The position numbers were made by a program, and so were the translations under genes. Below, piece by piece: positions 1-8,280 of a stretch of 17,535 nt of DNA. The notes under the pieces were generated by a model that made no database searches, had not been told where the DNA came from, and saw nothing but the letters and a program-made list of their open reading frames with translations. Position 1 is the stretch's first letter; every line of letters starts with the position of its first letter. Source of the stretch: Opitutaceae bacterium UBA4094 (GTDB lineage Bacteria > Verrucomicrobiota > Verrucomicrobiia > Opitutales > Opitutaceae); the NCBI GenBank assembly GCA_002382525.1, contig DFYA01000206.1:6053-23587 (forward strand). Direction: 5' to 3'.

Positions 1-2516
1 CCCGCCTCCTCGCCTTCGCCGCTCTTACCGCTCTCGCATCCTCCTTACTCCACGCCCAGACGCCCGCACCCGTCGGCGTCCCCGGCAACTGGGCCCTCAC
101 CTTCCAAGACGAATTCAGCGGAACCGCCGTCGACGGCTCCAAGTGGAAACTCGGCCAAGGCGACGCCGGCATCGAAGGCCCCGGCGGCAACAACCCCGCC
201 AACATCACCGTCGCCAACGGCAAGCTCACCCTCCGCGCCTCCACCGACCCCGTCGCCTTCGCCGGCACCAACTTCGCCTATTCCACCGGCGAGATCTCCA
301 GCTACATGCGCTTCAAGCAGACCGGCGGTTACATGGAAGCCCGCATGCGCTGGGACCACGCCACCGGGCTCTGGCCCGCCTTCTGGGTCATGCCCGAACG
401 CGACGGCTACGGCACCAAGGAGTGGTTCAGCCGCGCCTTCCTAAAATTTAACCTCGCCGGCTCCGGCGTCTCCTCGATCACCAGCGCCAAGCTCCGCCTC
501 AAAACCATCGTCGTCGGCAACAGCACCTCCAGCCCCAACAACCTCCAGACCTTCGCCGTCGATAACGACTCCTGGACCGAGACAGGCATCAACTGGAACA
601 ACCAGCCCCCGCTCAATCCCCTCCACCTCGACCACAAGTGGGGGTTCAACTCCGCCGCCGGCGACATCGTCGAGATCGACGTCACCGCCTGGGCCCAGTC
701 CCAGCTCGCCGGCGACGGCGTCATGTCCGTCGCCCTCGCCGACGAATTCCGCCGCGCCCGCGGCATGCGCTTCCACAGCCGCAACGCCACCAACGCCGCC
801 GACCGCCCCGTGCTCGTCTTGAACGGCTCCGTCAACGTCGCCCCCGCCGCCGACGCCTCCGTGAAATGGGGCACGTATTCAGCGACCAACTACGGAAACC
901 ACGCCGAACTCGAGGTCCGCACCGACTACGCCCAGTCGCCCAACAACACCAGCACCGCCGACGGCGGCATGGAACTCGACATCATGGAAACCCTCGGCGT
1001 CTGGGGCAAAAACGTCTCCTCCCACGCCATTCACTGGGACGGCTACGGCACCAACCAAAAATCCCGCGGCTGGGGCCCCGTGCCCGCCCTCAACACCGAC
1101 ACCACCTACCGCACCTACGGCTGCTATTGGGTGCCCGGCGAACTCGTCGAGTTCTACGTCGATGGCGTGAAAACCGGCTCCTACACCGACTCCCGCGTGA
1201 TGACCACGCCCGGCTACCTCATCCTCTCCCTCCAACTCGGCGGCTGGGACGGCAACACCGTCACCTCCGCCATCCACAACAAGAGTCTCGACGTCGATTA
1301 CGTGCGCGTCTGGTCCGGCGCCAAAACCACGCCCGCCGTCCCGTCCGCCACCACGCGCTCCGCCGACGGCGTCGTGCAATTCGGAACCGACTACTCCGTC
1401 TATTCCGGCCAGTCCAACGCCACCGGCCAAGTCACCATCGCAGACGGCGGCACCGCCGTGACCATCCACAAAGATTCTTGGTGGAAATTCCCGCTCAATT
1501 ACACCGTCACCCCCGACACCGTGCTCGAAGTCACCGTCGAATCCGCCGCCCCCGGCGAGATCATCGCCCTCGGCCTCGAAAACAACGACAGCCACACCGA
1601 CGCCAAACGCCTCTTCCACTTCGCCGGCTCACAGGTCTGGACCGGCGCCTGGACCAACTACAAAGACTACGTCTCCGCCTCCGGTCCCAAAACCTACGTC
1701 ATCCCGGTCGGCACGTTCTACACCGGCGCGATGACTCACCTGGCGATCGCCAACGACAATGACGGCGGCAACAAGGCTGTCGCCGCCCGCTACTCCAATG
1801 TGCGTATCCACGAAGGACTACAATCCGTCAACTTCACCTCCTCCGAAGGCTACGCCAACGGCACGCTCCACGGTCAACCCGGCGCCTCTCCCGCGTGGCA
1901 ACTCGTCTCCGGCTCCAACAGCTTCACCATCGACCTGACCAAGGGCCTTGTCGTCAACGCGAGCCAGACCACCGCCCAAAACGCCGTCTGGCAAACCCCC
2001 GTCGACCACACCGCAGTCGCTGCGCGCACCGCCGTGCTCGACTTCGACTTCACGCAATCCGCCGCCACGTCCGGCACACCCACGATCGTTTCGTTGAGCC
2101 ATTTCTCCAACGCGACCTCCGGTTCGAACAACGTGAAGGCCTACTTCGGACGCGCCTCCGGCACCGACCTCTACCGCGTCGGTTTCTATCAAGCCAGCGG
2201 GAGCCCCGCCACGAGTGTCGTCACCAACGTCACCGGCGCGGCCCTCGGGCTGAACTCCGGTGGCGGCGACAACATTTCCGCGCCGCTCCAACTGCGCTAC
2301 ACGCTCACCCGCGGTTCCTCGGCCTCGGCCTGGAGCGCACTCATCGAACTCAAAAACCGCTCCACCGGTGCAACACTCGGCACGGTTACCGTTCCGTCCT
2401 TCACCAGCTCGACGACGTTCTACAACGACGCGTCCTTGTATCCGTTGATCAACAGCGAAGCCCGCCATAGCGCCGCGCTCAGCGAGTTCGTCATCACCGG
2501 CTTCACCGCGCCTTGA
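1..2516 (+). CDS. Secreted GH16 family glycoside hydrolase with an inserted DNRLRE/CBM96-like domain (5' partial)
   Basis: The start lies outside the window; the frame is open from base 3, giving 837 visible residues. The first residues are a hydrophobic, Ala/Leu-rich stretch ending in LLHAQ, the end of a signal peptide. The GH16 fold begins at FQDEFSG and continues to WPAFWVMP (to about base 400). The catalytic motif ELDIME (bases 972-989; E324, D326, E329 of the visible protein) matches the ExDxxE type of laminarinase-like GH16 enzymes, with the first Glu as nucleophile and the last as acid/base. The fold closes at DVDYVRVW (about 1310). Between the two halves sits a DNRLRE/CBM96-like domain of about 180 residues (bases 402-941) in permuted order (see findings). 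After GH16 come two beta-rich regions, about 1375-1815 and 1825-2510, probably carbohydrate-binding or LamG-like. It likely cleaves an extracellular beta-glucan or galactan; the substrate cannot be read from sequence. Confidence 0.88.
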   Translation, partial: RLLAFAALTALASSLLHAQTPAPVGVPGNWALTFQDEFSGTAVDGSKWKLGQGDAGIEGPGGNNPANITVANGKLTLRASTDPVAFAGTNFAYSTGEISSYMRFKQTGGYMEARMRWDHATGLWPAFWVMPERDGYGTKEWFSRAFLKFNLAGSGVSSITSAKLRLKTIVVGNSTSSPNNLQTFAVDNDSWTETGINWNNQPPLNPLHLDHKWGFNSAAGDIVEIDVTAWAQSQLAGDGVMSVALADEFRRARGMRFHSRNATNAADRPVLVLNGSVNVAPAADASVKWGTYSATNYGNHAELEVRTDYAQSPNNTSTADGGMELDIMETLGVWGKNVSSHAIHWDGYGTNQKSRGWGPVPALNTDTTYRTYGCYWVPGELVEFYVDGVKTGSYTDSRVMTTPGYLILSLQLGGWDGNTVTSAIHNKSLDVDYVRVWSGAKTTPAVPSATTRSADGVVQFGTDYSVYSGQSNATGQVTIADGGTAVTIHKDSWWKFPLNYTVTPDTVLEVTVESAAPGEIIALGLENNDSHTDAKRLFHFAGSQVWTGAWTNYKDYVSASGPKTYVIPVGTFYTGAMTHLAIANDNDGGNKAVAARYSNVRIHEGLQSVNFTSSEGYANGTLHGQPGASPAWQLVSGSNSFTIDLTKGLVVNASQTTAQNAVWQTPVDHTAVAARTAVLDFDFTQSAATSGTPTIVSLSHFSNATSGSNNVKAYFGRASGTDLYRVGFYQASGSPATSVVTNVTGAALGLNSGGGDNISAPLQLRYTLTRGSSASAWSALIELKNRSTGATLGTVTVPSFTSSTTFYNDASLYPLINSEARHSAALSEFVITGFTAP
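402..941 (+). other. Inserted DNRLRE/CBM96-like domain in permuted order, inside GH16
   Basis: This segment interrupts GH16 between MPERD and NNTSTADGGMELDIME. It first shows the middle and end of a DNRLRE-type domain: FSRAFLKFNL (426 on), SAKLRL, DDSWTETGINWNNQP, an EIDVTAWA strand, MRFHSR and a closing DRPVLVLNG (ending about 827). Then come the features that normally open such a domain: VNVAPAADASV, GTYSATNYG and AELEVRTD (831-926). Domain recognition is from memory of the family pattern. Such domains are found in secreted carbohydrate-active proteins and are thought to bind glycans. Confidence 0.7.
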
Positions 2517-2529
2517 ATCTTTACTGCTC

Positions 2530-4017
2530 ATGGCCGCCACCGTCATCGACCTGAAGTCGCCCGCCGTTCCCCTTAACCGCTTTTTCCAACGCGGCATCGG
2601 CTCCTGCCACGCCTACCTCACGCTGCGCGAGGACTACCGCGACCATGTTCGCCTCGCCCAACGCGAGATCGGTTTCGGCGGCGTGCGCTTTCACGGCATC
2701 TTCAACGACTATGTCGGTGTCGTTCATCCGGGCGGCGAGGACCCCGACGGCGGCCCGCGGCTCAACTTCCAAAACGTCACCAAGATCTACGAGTTCTTCG
2801 TCGCCCAAGGCATGAAGCCGTTTGTCGAACTCGGTTTCATGCCCGGTCGCCTCGCCAGCGGCACGCAGACGATCTTCGACTACCGCGCCAACGTCACTCC
2901 GCCGAGCGACTACGCGCAATGGGCGCGCCTCGTCCGCCGCTTCGTCACCCACCTCGTCGAGCACTTCGGTATCCAAGAAGTCCTTACGTGGCACTTCGAG
3001 GTCTGGAACGAACCCGACTTGATCGGCGCCTTCTGGACCGGCACCCAGGCCGACTACTTCCGCCTCTACGCCGAATCCGCCCGCGCCGTGAAATCCGTTG
3101 ACGCCCGCCTCCGCGTCGGCGGTCCCGCCACGTCCAAAACCATGTGGGTGCCCGACCTCCTCGCCTACTGCGAAGAGCACAACCTGCCCCTCGATTTCAT
3201 CTCCACCCACCATTACTGCGTGGACGCCGACCTTGTCCAAGGCGTGCCGGACGGTCCTATGCACTACCGCGGAGTCGGCGCCATGCGCCGCGACATCGAA
3301 CGCGTCCGCGCCCAGATCGCCGCCTCCGCCTTCCCGCATGCCGAACTTCACTTCACCGAGTGGAACACCTGCCCCGCCCACGAAGACGTCTACGGTAAAG
3401 ACTCGCTCTTCACCGCCGTCTTCGCCCTCCAAACGCTCAAAGACGTCTCCGGCCTCGTGGACTCCTACATGTGGTGGACCGTAAGCGACATCTTCGAAGA
3501 AACCGGACTCAGCGCCCTTCCCTTCACCGGCAAATACGGGCTCGTTAATCTTCACGGCGTCAAAAAACCCGTCTTCCACGCCTACCGTTGGTTAGCCGAG
3601 CTTTACGACAACGAGCACCTACTCAATCACCCCTCGGCCAGAGCCAGCGTCTCCTCCTCCGGCGATGTGCGTGTGCTCGCGTGGAACCTGCCCGAGGTCG
3701 TCGAAACCGACCTCGGCGGAGGCGACTGGAAGGTGAGCGGCGCGGCGCGCACCGACACCTTTACCCTGCGCGACCTGCGTCCCGGCCGCTACCGTCTGCG
3801 TATTCTTCGATCGGATACAACGCGCGGAGACGCCCTGGGTGCCTGGCGTGCCGCCGGTTCCCCCGCCTACCCCGACGCCGCGCAACTCGCCGCCCTCCAC
3901 GCCGCCGCCGAGCCCGCGCTCATCCGGGACGAAACCCTCGACCTGACCGGCGACCTCGCGCTCACCCTCGACCTCGTCCCCTGCGCCTTCGCCCGCATCG
4001 ACCTCCAGCGCGTCTGA
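2530..4017 (+). CDS. GH39 family glycosidase (beta-xylosidase-like)
   Basis: The 495-residue protein is a retaining glycosidase of family GH39, typically beta-D-xylosidases or alpha-L-iduronidases. The acid/base motif FEVWNEPD places the catalytic Glu at residue 161, and the nucleophile motif LHFTEWN places the second Glu at 277. These are almost the same positions as in the characterised Thermoanaerobacterium XynB (160 and 277, from memory). A STHHYCVD motif lies between them. The (beta/alpha)8 barrel spans about 1-345 and a beta-sandwich follows to the end. No signal peptide is visible, so it probably acts in the cytoplasm on imported oligosaccharides. It starts 13 nt after the GH16 stop on the same strand, consistent with co-transcription: GH16 outside, GH39 inside. 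No strong Shine-Dalgarno is seen. Substrate specificity is inferred only at family level. Confidence 0.9.
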   Translation: MAATVIDLKSPAVPLNRFFQRGIGSCHAYLTLREDYRDHVRLAQREIGFGGVRFHGIFNDYVGVVHPGGEDPDGGPRLNFQNVTKIYEFFVAQGMKPFVELGFMPGRLASGTQTIFDYRANVTPPSDYAQWARLVRRFVTHLVEHFGIQEVLTWHFEVWNEPDLIGAFWTGTQADYFRLYAESARAVKSVDARLRVGGPATSKTMWVPDLLAYCEEHNLPLDFISTHHYCVDADLVQGVPDGPMHYRGVGAMRRDIERVRAQIAASAFPHAELHFTEWNTCPAHEDVYGKDSLFTAVFALQTLKDVSGLVDSYMWWTVSDIFEETGLSALPFTGKYGLVNLHGVKKPVFHAYRWLAELYDNEHLLNHPSARASVSSSGDVRVLAWNLPEVVETDLGGGDWKVSGAARTDTFTLRDLRPGRYRLRILRSDTTRGDALGAWRAAGSPAYPDAAQLAALHAAAEPALIRDETLDLTGDLALTLDLVPCAFARIDLQRV

Positions 4018-4051
4018 TGCCCCCGCAATGAACGGCGGTCGCGACGCTCCG

Positions 4052-6193
4052 TTACGCGTCACCAGGCCCGCCTGTGGGGCCCTCCGCCGATCCGGGCAGC
4101 GGTAGCTCAATCCAGAAACAAGCGCCCTTTCCCGGTTGCGAATCCACACCGGTCGCCCCGCCCATGCGCTCCACCGCCCGCTTGACGATGGCGAGTCCGA
4201 TGCCCGTCCCGCCGATCGTCGACGGTCCCGCCCGCTCGAATATCCCGAAAATCCGCGCCTGATGCTCGAGCGCGATACCGATGCCATTGTCGCACACCGT
4301 CACCCGAACGCGTTCCTCGCGCGTTTCGGAATACACGCGGATCTGCGGCGTCCGCTCCGCCGGCACAAACTTGAGCGCGTTCTGAAGCAGGTTGGAAAAA
4401 CACTGAACCATCGAGGGCTCATGCCCGACCACGTTGCCCAGCGGCGCCGCGATCAGAATACGTTCCCGTGCAAACAGCAGATCCGGGTTCTGTTCGATCA
4501 CGGTGTCCATGAGCGCGTCCAGGTCGATCGGCGCCGGGGTGATGCCGACTCGCGACACGCGGGAAAACGCCAACACGTCTTGCATCAACCGCTCCATCTT
4601 TGCCGCATTCGCCATGATGCGTTCCGTGTAGCGCCTGGCCTCGTCGGGCATGTCCGCGCCATAGTCTTCCTTCAACATCCGCGCGTAGGCCTCCATCGCG
4701 CGCAAGGGCGCTCGCAGATCGTGCGACACGCTGTAGGAAAACGCCTCCAACTCGCTCAACGCGTCCTGCAACGTGGCCGTGCGCTCCGCCACTCGCGCTT
4801 CGAGGTCCTTCGCATGCGCTTCCAACGCCGCTCGCGACGCCGTCAACTCGTCCTCGGTGATTTTCCGCTCGATCGCGATCGCCGCGGTCTGCGCGACCAC
4901 ATCGACCACGTCGATTTCGTCCGGCGTAGGAGACGCCCCGGCTTGCGGATAATAAATCGCGAACGTGCCCAACACTTTTCCGGACGACGCCAGGATCGGC
5001 GTGGACCAACAGGACCGCAGTCCATGGCGCAACGCTTCGTCCCGGTATCCGTTCCAAAGCGGGTCCGTCGCCACGTCTTCAACGATCACCCGCTCTTTGC
5101 GGAATACCGCCGTCCCGCACGAGCCCGCCGCCGGGCCGATTGCCATACCATCGATCAACCGCCTCCAGGTCTCCTGGATACGTTGTCCCGCGCCAAAGTT
5201 AAGTCGGCGACCGTCCGCATCGAGCAACATCACCGAGGCGATGCACGGGCGCCGAACCGACTCTTCCACCCAGTGCGTGATCGAGGTGAGAATCTTGGCG
5301 AGCGGCCAGCCGCGCACGATGCCTTCGAGGGCCGACTTTTGGTTTCTTAAATTAAGCTCGGAGTATTTTCGCGCCGTGATGTCCCGCGCCACCAAGGCGA
5401 ATGCGCTAATGATGCCGTTCTCGTCGCGCACCGGCGCAAGCGTGGCCTCGACCGTGGGCGGCGGTGATCCCACCGGCAGGTCCAACTCCACGCGCACCGC
5501 CACACCGCTCTCGGCGACCCGGCGCGCCGCCTCCGAGAAACGTTCCGCCGCCAACCGCGTAATGAAGGCCTCGAATGGCTTGCCCATCGCGTCCGCCGCC
5601 GGGCAGTTCCACAGGCGTTCGCATGCTGCGTTCCAGCCGATCACCGTATGCTCCGCCGAGAGCGTGATAATTGAATCCGCCGAATGCTCCACGATGCTCG
5701 CGAGAAAGCGCCGGGCGATGACGAGGTGGCGCGCAGCCTTCGCCTGCTCGGCCCTCTGCATATCAATCTGCCGGTTAACCTGCGACAGGGCCGCGCGATG
5801 GCGTTGTTGCCGTGCCGCGGCCTCAATGCAGTCGTGCAACTCCGCCGGAAAATCGTCCGCGGTCGCATCCAACACGCTCCATTTCGCCGCCACCAAAAAC
5901 GAGGCGCTCAGCCGGCGTTGAAAGCCGACGAGATTCCCCCGCGCCAGAAACACGAAGTGCAATCCCGGTGAGGACGCGTAAATCCGCCTTGCCGACGCGA
6001 GCGCCGCATCATTCGCGTCAAGGACCACCACGCTCGCCGCCGGCTGGGCCGACAGGAGCTCCTGCAAGAACTCCGGCGATTGCTCGGTGTTAAAGACCCG
6101 CAGATCGGTCGCCGGCAGATCGCGCAATGCCTGCACGGCGCCACCGCCGGGGGTTTCAATGAGCAGAACACAAATGCTGGCGCGCGCGACCAT
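4052..6193 (-). CDS. Soluble PAS-GAF sensor histidine kinase with receiver-like N-terminus
   Basis: I start at the ATG at 6193 (713 residues), 2 nt after the upstream stop; the ATG at 6235 would overlap that gene by 40 nt. Residues about 5-125 resemble a CheY receiver (VLLIET, then SVVVLDAND). The acidic pair is reduced to E-T and the conserved lysine is not evident, so it is probably a pseudo-receiver. A PAS domain (about 161-275, ending DITARK) and a GAF domain (about 300-445, with SCGTAVF and CWSTPIL) follow. A short coiled coil leads to HisKA, with the phospho-acceptor His491 in SVSHDLRAP, and HATPase_c with an N box (NLLQNALKF), G1 (DNGIGI) and G2 (GGTGIGLAIV). No transmembrane helix is seen, so it senses a cytoplasmic cue. 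No cognate response regulator is in the window. Confidence 0.92.
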   Translation of the reverse strand: MVARASICVLLIETPGGGAVQALRDLPATDLRVFNTEQSPEFLQELLSAQPAASVVVLDANDAALASARRIYASSPGLHFVFLARGNLVGFQRRLSASFLVAAKWSVLDATADDFPAELHDCIEAAARQQRHRAALSQVNRQIDMQRAEQAKAARHLVIARRFLASIVEHSADSIITLSAEHTVIGWNAACERLWNCPAADAMGKPFEAFITRLAAERFSEAARRVAESGVAVRVELDLPVGSPPPTVEATLAPVRDENGIISAFALVARDITARKYSELNLRNQKSALEGIVRGWPLAKILTSITHWVEESVRRPCIASVMLLDADGRRLNFGAGQRIQETWRRLIDGMAIGPAAGSCGTAVFRKERVIVEDVATDPLWNGYRDEALRHGLRSCWSTPILASSGKVLGTFAIYYPQAGASPTPDEIDVVDVVAQTAAIAIERKITEDELTASRAALEAHAKDLEARVAERTATLQDALSELEAFSYSVSHDLRAPLRAMEAYARMLKEDYGADMPDEARRYTERIMANAAKMERLMQDVLAFSRVSRVGITPAPIDLDALMDTVIEQNPDLLFARERILIAAPLGNVVGHEPSMVQCFSNLLQNALKFVPAERTPQIRVYSETREERVRVTVCDNGIGIALEHQARIFGIFERAGPSTIGGTGIGLAIVKRAVERMGGATGVDSQPGKGACFWIELPLPGSAEGPTGGPGDA

Positions 6194-6195
6194 GG

Positions 6196-7359
6196 TCAGA
6201 GCAGCGGGCGACCGAGCAGCGCACGACCGGTCCACAATTTGAGCAGCGAGGTGGTGGGGCTCATCACGTGGCTCGCGCGGGCGTCACGCGGCAGGCGGGC
6301 GAGCTCCGAATTGTCCCGATACGCGATCCCGCCTCCCAACGTGAGCGCATCGTTGGTTACCGCCACCACCGTCTCCGCCGCCTCCACTTTGGCGCCAAAG
6401 ATCAATGGGATCGCGTTGGCCGAGGCCTGATCGCCCGACTGCGCCGCGTGGTAAATCCAGCGGCGTGTGCGCTCGACCCGCGTCCACATCTCCGCGAGCT
6501 GGCTTTGGATCAATGGATTGTCCGCCAGGCTCTCCCCCGAAATGCTGTGCCGGCGCTTCTTCAGGTGTTTAATGGTGAGGTCCAGCGCCGCTTCCGCGAC
6601 ACCGAGATAAGTTCCCGCCATCGCGATGAGGAAGTAGGGCGCGACCACCTCGAAAATATACCAAATCTGATCCCCTTCCTCGCCGAGCAGGTTCGCGCCG
6701 GGCACCTCCACGTCGTTCAACTTCAAACCGCGAGCCGTGTTCCCGCGCATGCCCAGGCCGCTCCAGCCGTCGAGCCATTCCATGCCCGGACGATCCCGGT
6801 CCACGATCAAACAGGTGAAACTCCCCGACTCCGAATCCGGGTTGCTGGCCTGGGTCGAAACAACATACGAATCCGCGTGGCCCGCATTGGTGACAAAGAC
6901 CTTGGTCCCGTTCGCCCGAAGCCGGTCGCCATGACGTGAGAGTTTCGTCTCGGGCAGATAAAAATGGGCGCCCGTTCCCGTTTCCGACACCGACAGCGTC
7001 GTAACATGCTCGCCCGCTGCGATGGGCCTCAAGTAATTGTTTTTCTGATACGCGGTCGCCTTTGCCGCGATCACTGCCGTGCCAACGCAGTGCATGCCGA
7101 AACAGATCGCCGAAGACGCGCACGTTTTCCCGATCGCTTCCATTGCGAGGGCCAGACTCATCAAGCCTTCGCCACGCCCCCCGTCCGCGGTCGGGACGTG
7201 CAGCCCCATCAAGCCAGCCTTTTTGAGCGCGCTAAACGCGTGCTCCGGCCACCGTGCCGCTTCATCGGTCGCGGCCGCAAACGGGCGAATATCCCGCTCG
7301 GCCACCGCTTCGAATTCTTCTCTGATGCGCAATTGAGATGCCGTAAGCGAGACGTCCAT
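6196..7359 (-). CDS. Acyl-CoA dehydrogenase-family flavoprotein, lacking the usual catalytic Glu
   Basis: The 387-residue protein has the three-part acyl-CoA dehydrogenase layout: an all-alpha N-terminus, a beta middle with SVSETGTGAH and GTKVFVTNAGHAD (FAD/substrate region), and a C-terminal helical bundle with DALTLGGGIAYRD and LPRDAR. In classical members a Glu sits in a YEGT-type motif shortly after the RDA motif. Here the aligned residue is Ser367 in HVMSPTTSLLKLW. The alternative glutamate of isovaleryl-CoA dehydrogenase also seems absent (hydrophobic at that place in VVAPYFLIAMAG). It may therefore act on an unusual substrate, use another base, or resemble the flavin monooxygenases of this superfamily. 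A GGGG stretch about 5 nt upstream supports the ATG at 7359. The stop is 2 nt before the histidine kinase start. Confidence 0.87.
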   Translation of the reverse strand: MDVSLTASQLRIREEFEAVAERDIRPFAAATDEAARWPEHAFSALKKAGLMGLHVPTADGGRGEGLMSLALAMEAIGKTCASSAICFGMHCVGTAVIAAKATAYQKNNYLRPIAAGEHVTTLSVSETGTGAHFYLPETKLSRHGDRLRANGTKVFVTNAGHADSYVVSTQASNPDSESGSFTCLIVDRDRPGMEWLDGWSGLGMRGNTARGLKLNDVEVPGANLLGEEGDQIWYIFEVVAPYFLIAMAGTYLGVAEAALDLTIKHLKKRRHSISGESLADNPLIQSQLAEMWTRVERTRRWIYHAAQSGDQASANAIPLIFGAKVEAAETVVAVTNDALTLGGGIAYRDNSELARLPRDARASHVMSPTTSLLKLWTGRALLGRPLL

Positions 7360-7481
7360 AATTTCCCCGTAGTCTCCGTAAACTCACTACACCCACCGGC
7401 ACCCGCAAGCCGGCGCCGCCCGCGAGACGTCGTTTCGGAACTTCCCCCATTGGGCGGGTAGCACCGTTACCTAAAATTTCG

Positions 7482-7533
7482 TCGGGTGGTTAACTCTCAG
7501 CTCCATGCAAAACCGCGCGGTCAACCCACCCGA
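7482..7533 (-). terminator. Possible terminator hairpin after the SpoU-family gene
   Basis: An imperfect inverted repeat pairs 7520-7533 with 7482-7494 (one bulge, one mismatch) around a loop of about 25 nt. Reading on the minus strand, it lies just past the SpoU-family stop and is followed by GAAATTTTAGG with a short T4 run. The long loop and short T run make it weak. The rest of the 177-nt spacer (7360-7536) shows nothing else I can name. Confidence 0.3.
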
Positions 7534-7536
7534 GAA

Positions 7537-8280
7537 TCACCGCCCCGTGAGGATCGCATACATCAACACCGCGCCCGCCACCGACACGTTGAGCGACTCC
7601 ACGCGGCCACTGCCGGGGATCGTCACCAACCGCGTGCACGCCTTCTCCACCGCCGGCGCGAGTCCGTGCTCTTCGTTGCCGAGCACCAGCGCGACCAAGT
7701 TTTTCCCGCCCACCAACGCAACCGGTTTCCCGCCGCGCGCCGCCGCTCCCGCCACGTCGTAACCGGCGGACGCCAGGTCCTGCATCAATCCCGCGAGGTT
7801 CTTCGTGCGCCACACCTCGAGTTGTTCAAGCCCGCCTTCCGACACCCGAAACGCCGCCTCGCCGGGCAACGCCGCCTGCGGATGCGCAGGAATGACAATG
7901 TGCCGCACCCCAAAAAACGCCGCCGTGCGCGCGATCGCCCCGAGGTTGTGCGCGTTGCCGATCCGGTCGAGCAACACCAGCGGCGCGCGCTTCTCCTTCC
8001 ACTGCGCGATCGTGCGGGCATCGGGCTCGCGCAGCTTCGGCGCGTCCACCACCGCGATCACGCCGCCGTGATGGATGCTGCCCGCGATCTTCTCCAACTC
8101 AGCCGGCTCCACACAGCGGTAAACCTTCCGCGACGCCGCGAGCGCCTTGCAGATCATCCCCAGCCTCCGCCCCGTTTCCTGATCGAAAAACAACCGCTTG
8201 ATCGAACCGGCGTCGCGCTGAAATCGCGCCTGCACCGCGACCACACCGCAAAGATTCATCTCCTTCGCACCGCCGCTCAC
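7537..8280 (-). CDS. SpoU/TrmH-family RNA 2'-O-methyltransferase
   Basis: The 247-residue SPOUT methyltransferase uses S-adenosylmethionine to methylate a ribose 2'-OH in tRNA or rRNA. The three SpoU motifs are present: motif 1 LDRIGNAHNLGAIARTAAFFG region with the conserved N-x-G and Arg, motif 2 LVLGNEEHGL, and motif 3 PGSGRVESLNVSVAGAV. The first ~90 residues resemble the small substrate-recognition domain of this family (LAxSIHHGGVIAV-like region), and the layout recalls E. coli YfiF or RlmB; the target nucleotide cannot be read from sequence. I choose the GTG at 8280. It overlaps the rlmM stop as GTGA and has a GGGGAGG stretch about 7 nt upstream, whereas the internal ATG at codon 8 has a purine run directly abutting it. 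Confidence 0.9.
   Translation of the reverse strand: MSGGAKEMNLCGVVAVQARFQRDAGSIKRLFFDQETGRRLGMICKALAASRKVYRCVEPAELEKIAGSIHHGGVIAVVDAPKLREPDARTIAQWKEKRAPLVLLDRIGNAHNLGAIARTAAFFGVRHIVIPAHPQAALPGEAAFRVSEGGLEQLEVWRTKNLAGLMQDLASAGYDVAGAAARGGKPVALVGGKNLVALVLGNEEHGLAPAVEKACTRLVTIPGSGRVESLNVSVAGAVLMYAILTGR

Noticed and set aside
638..1762. 374-codon Arg-rich frame overlapping GH16
   Set aside because: It is an out-of-frame shadow, extremely Arg/His/Pro-rich, with no family resemblance.
6194..6235. Upstream ATG of the histidine kinase at 6235
   Set aside because: It would overlap the acyl-CoA dehydrogenase-like gene by 40 nt; the ATG at 6193, 2 nt after that stop, fits coupled translation.
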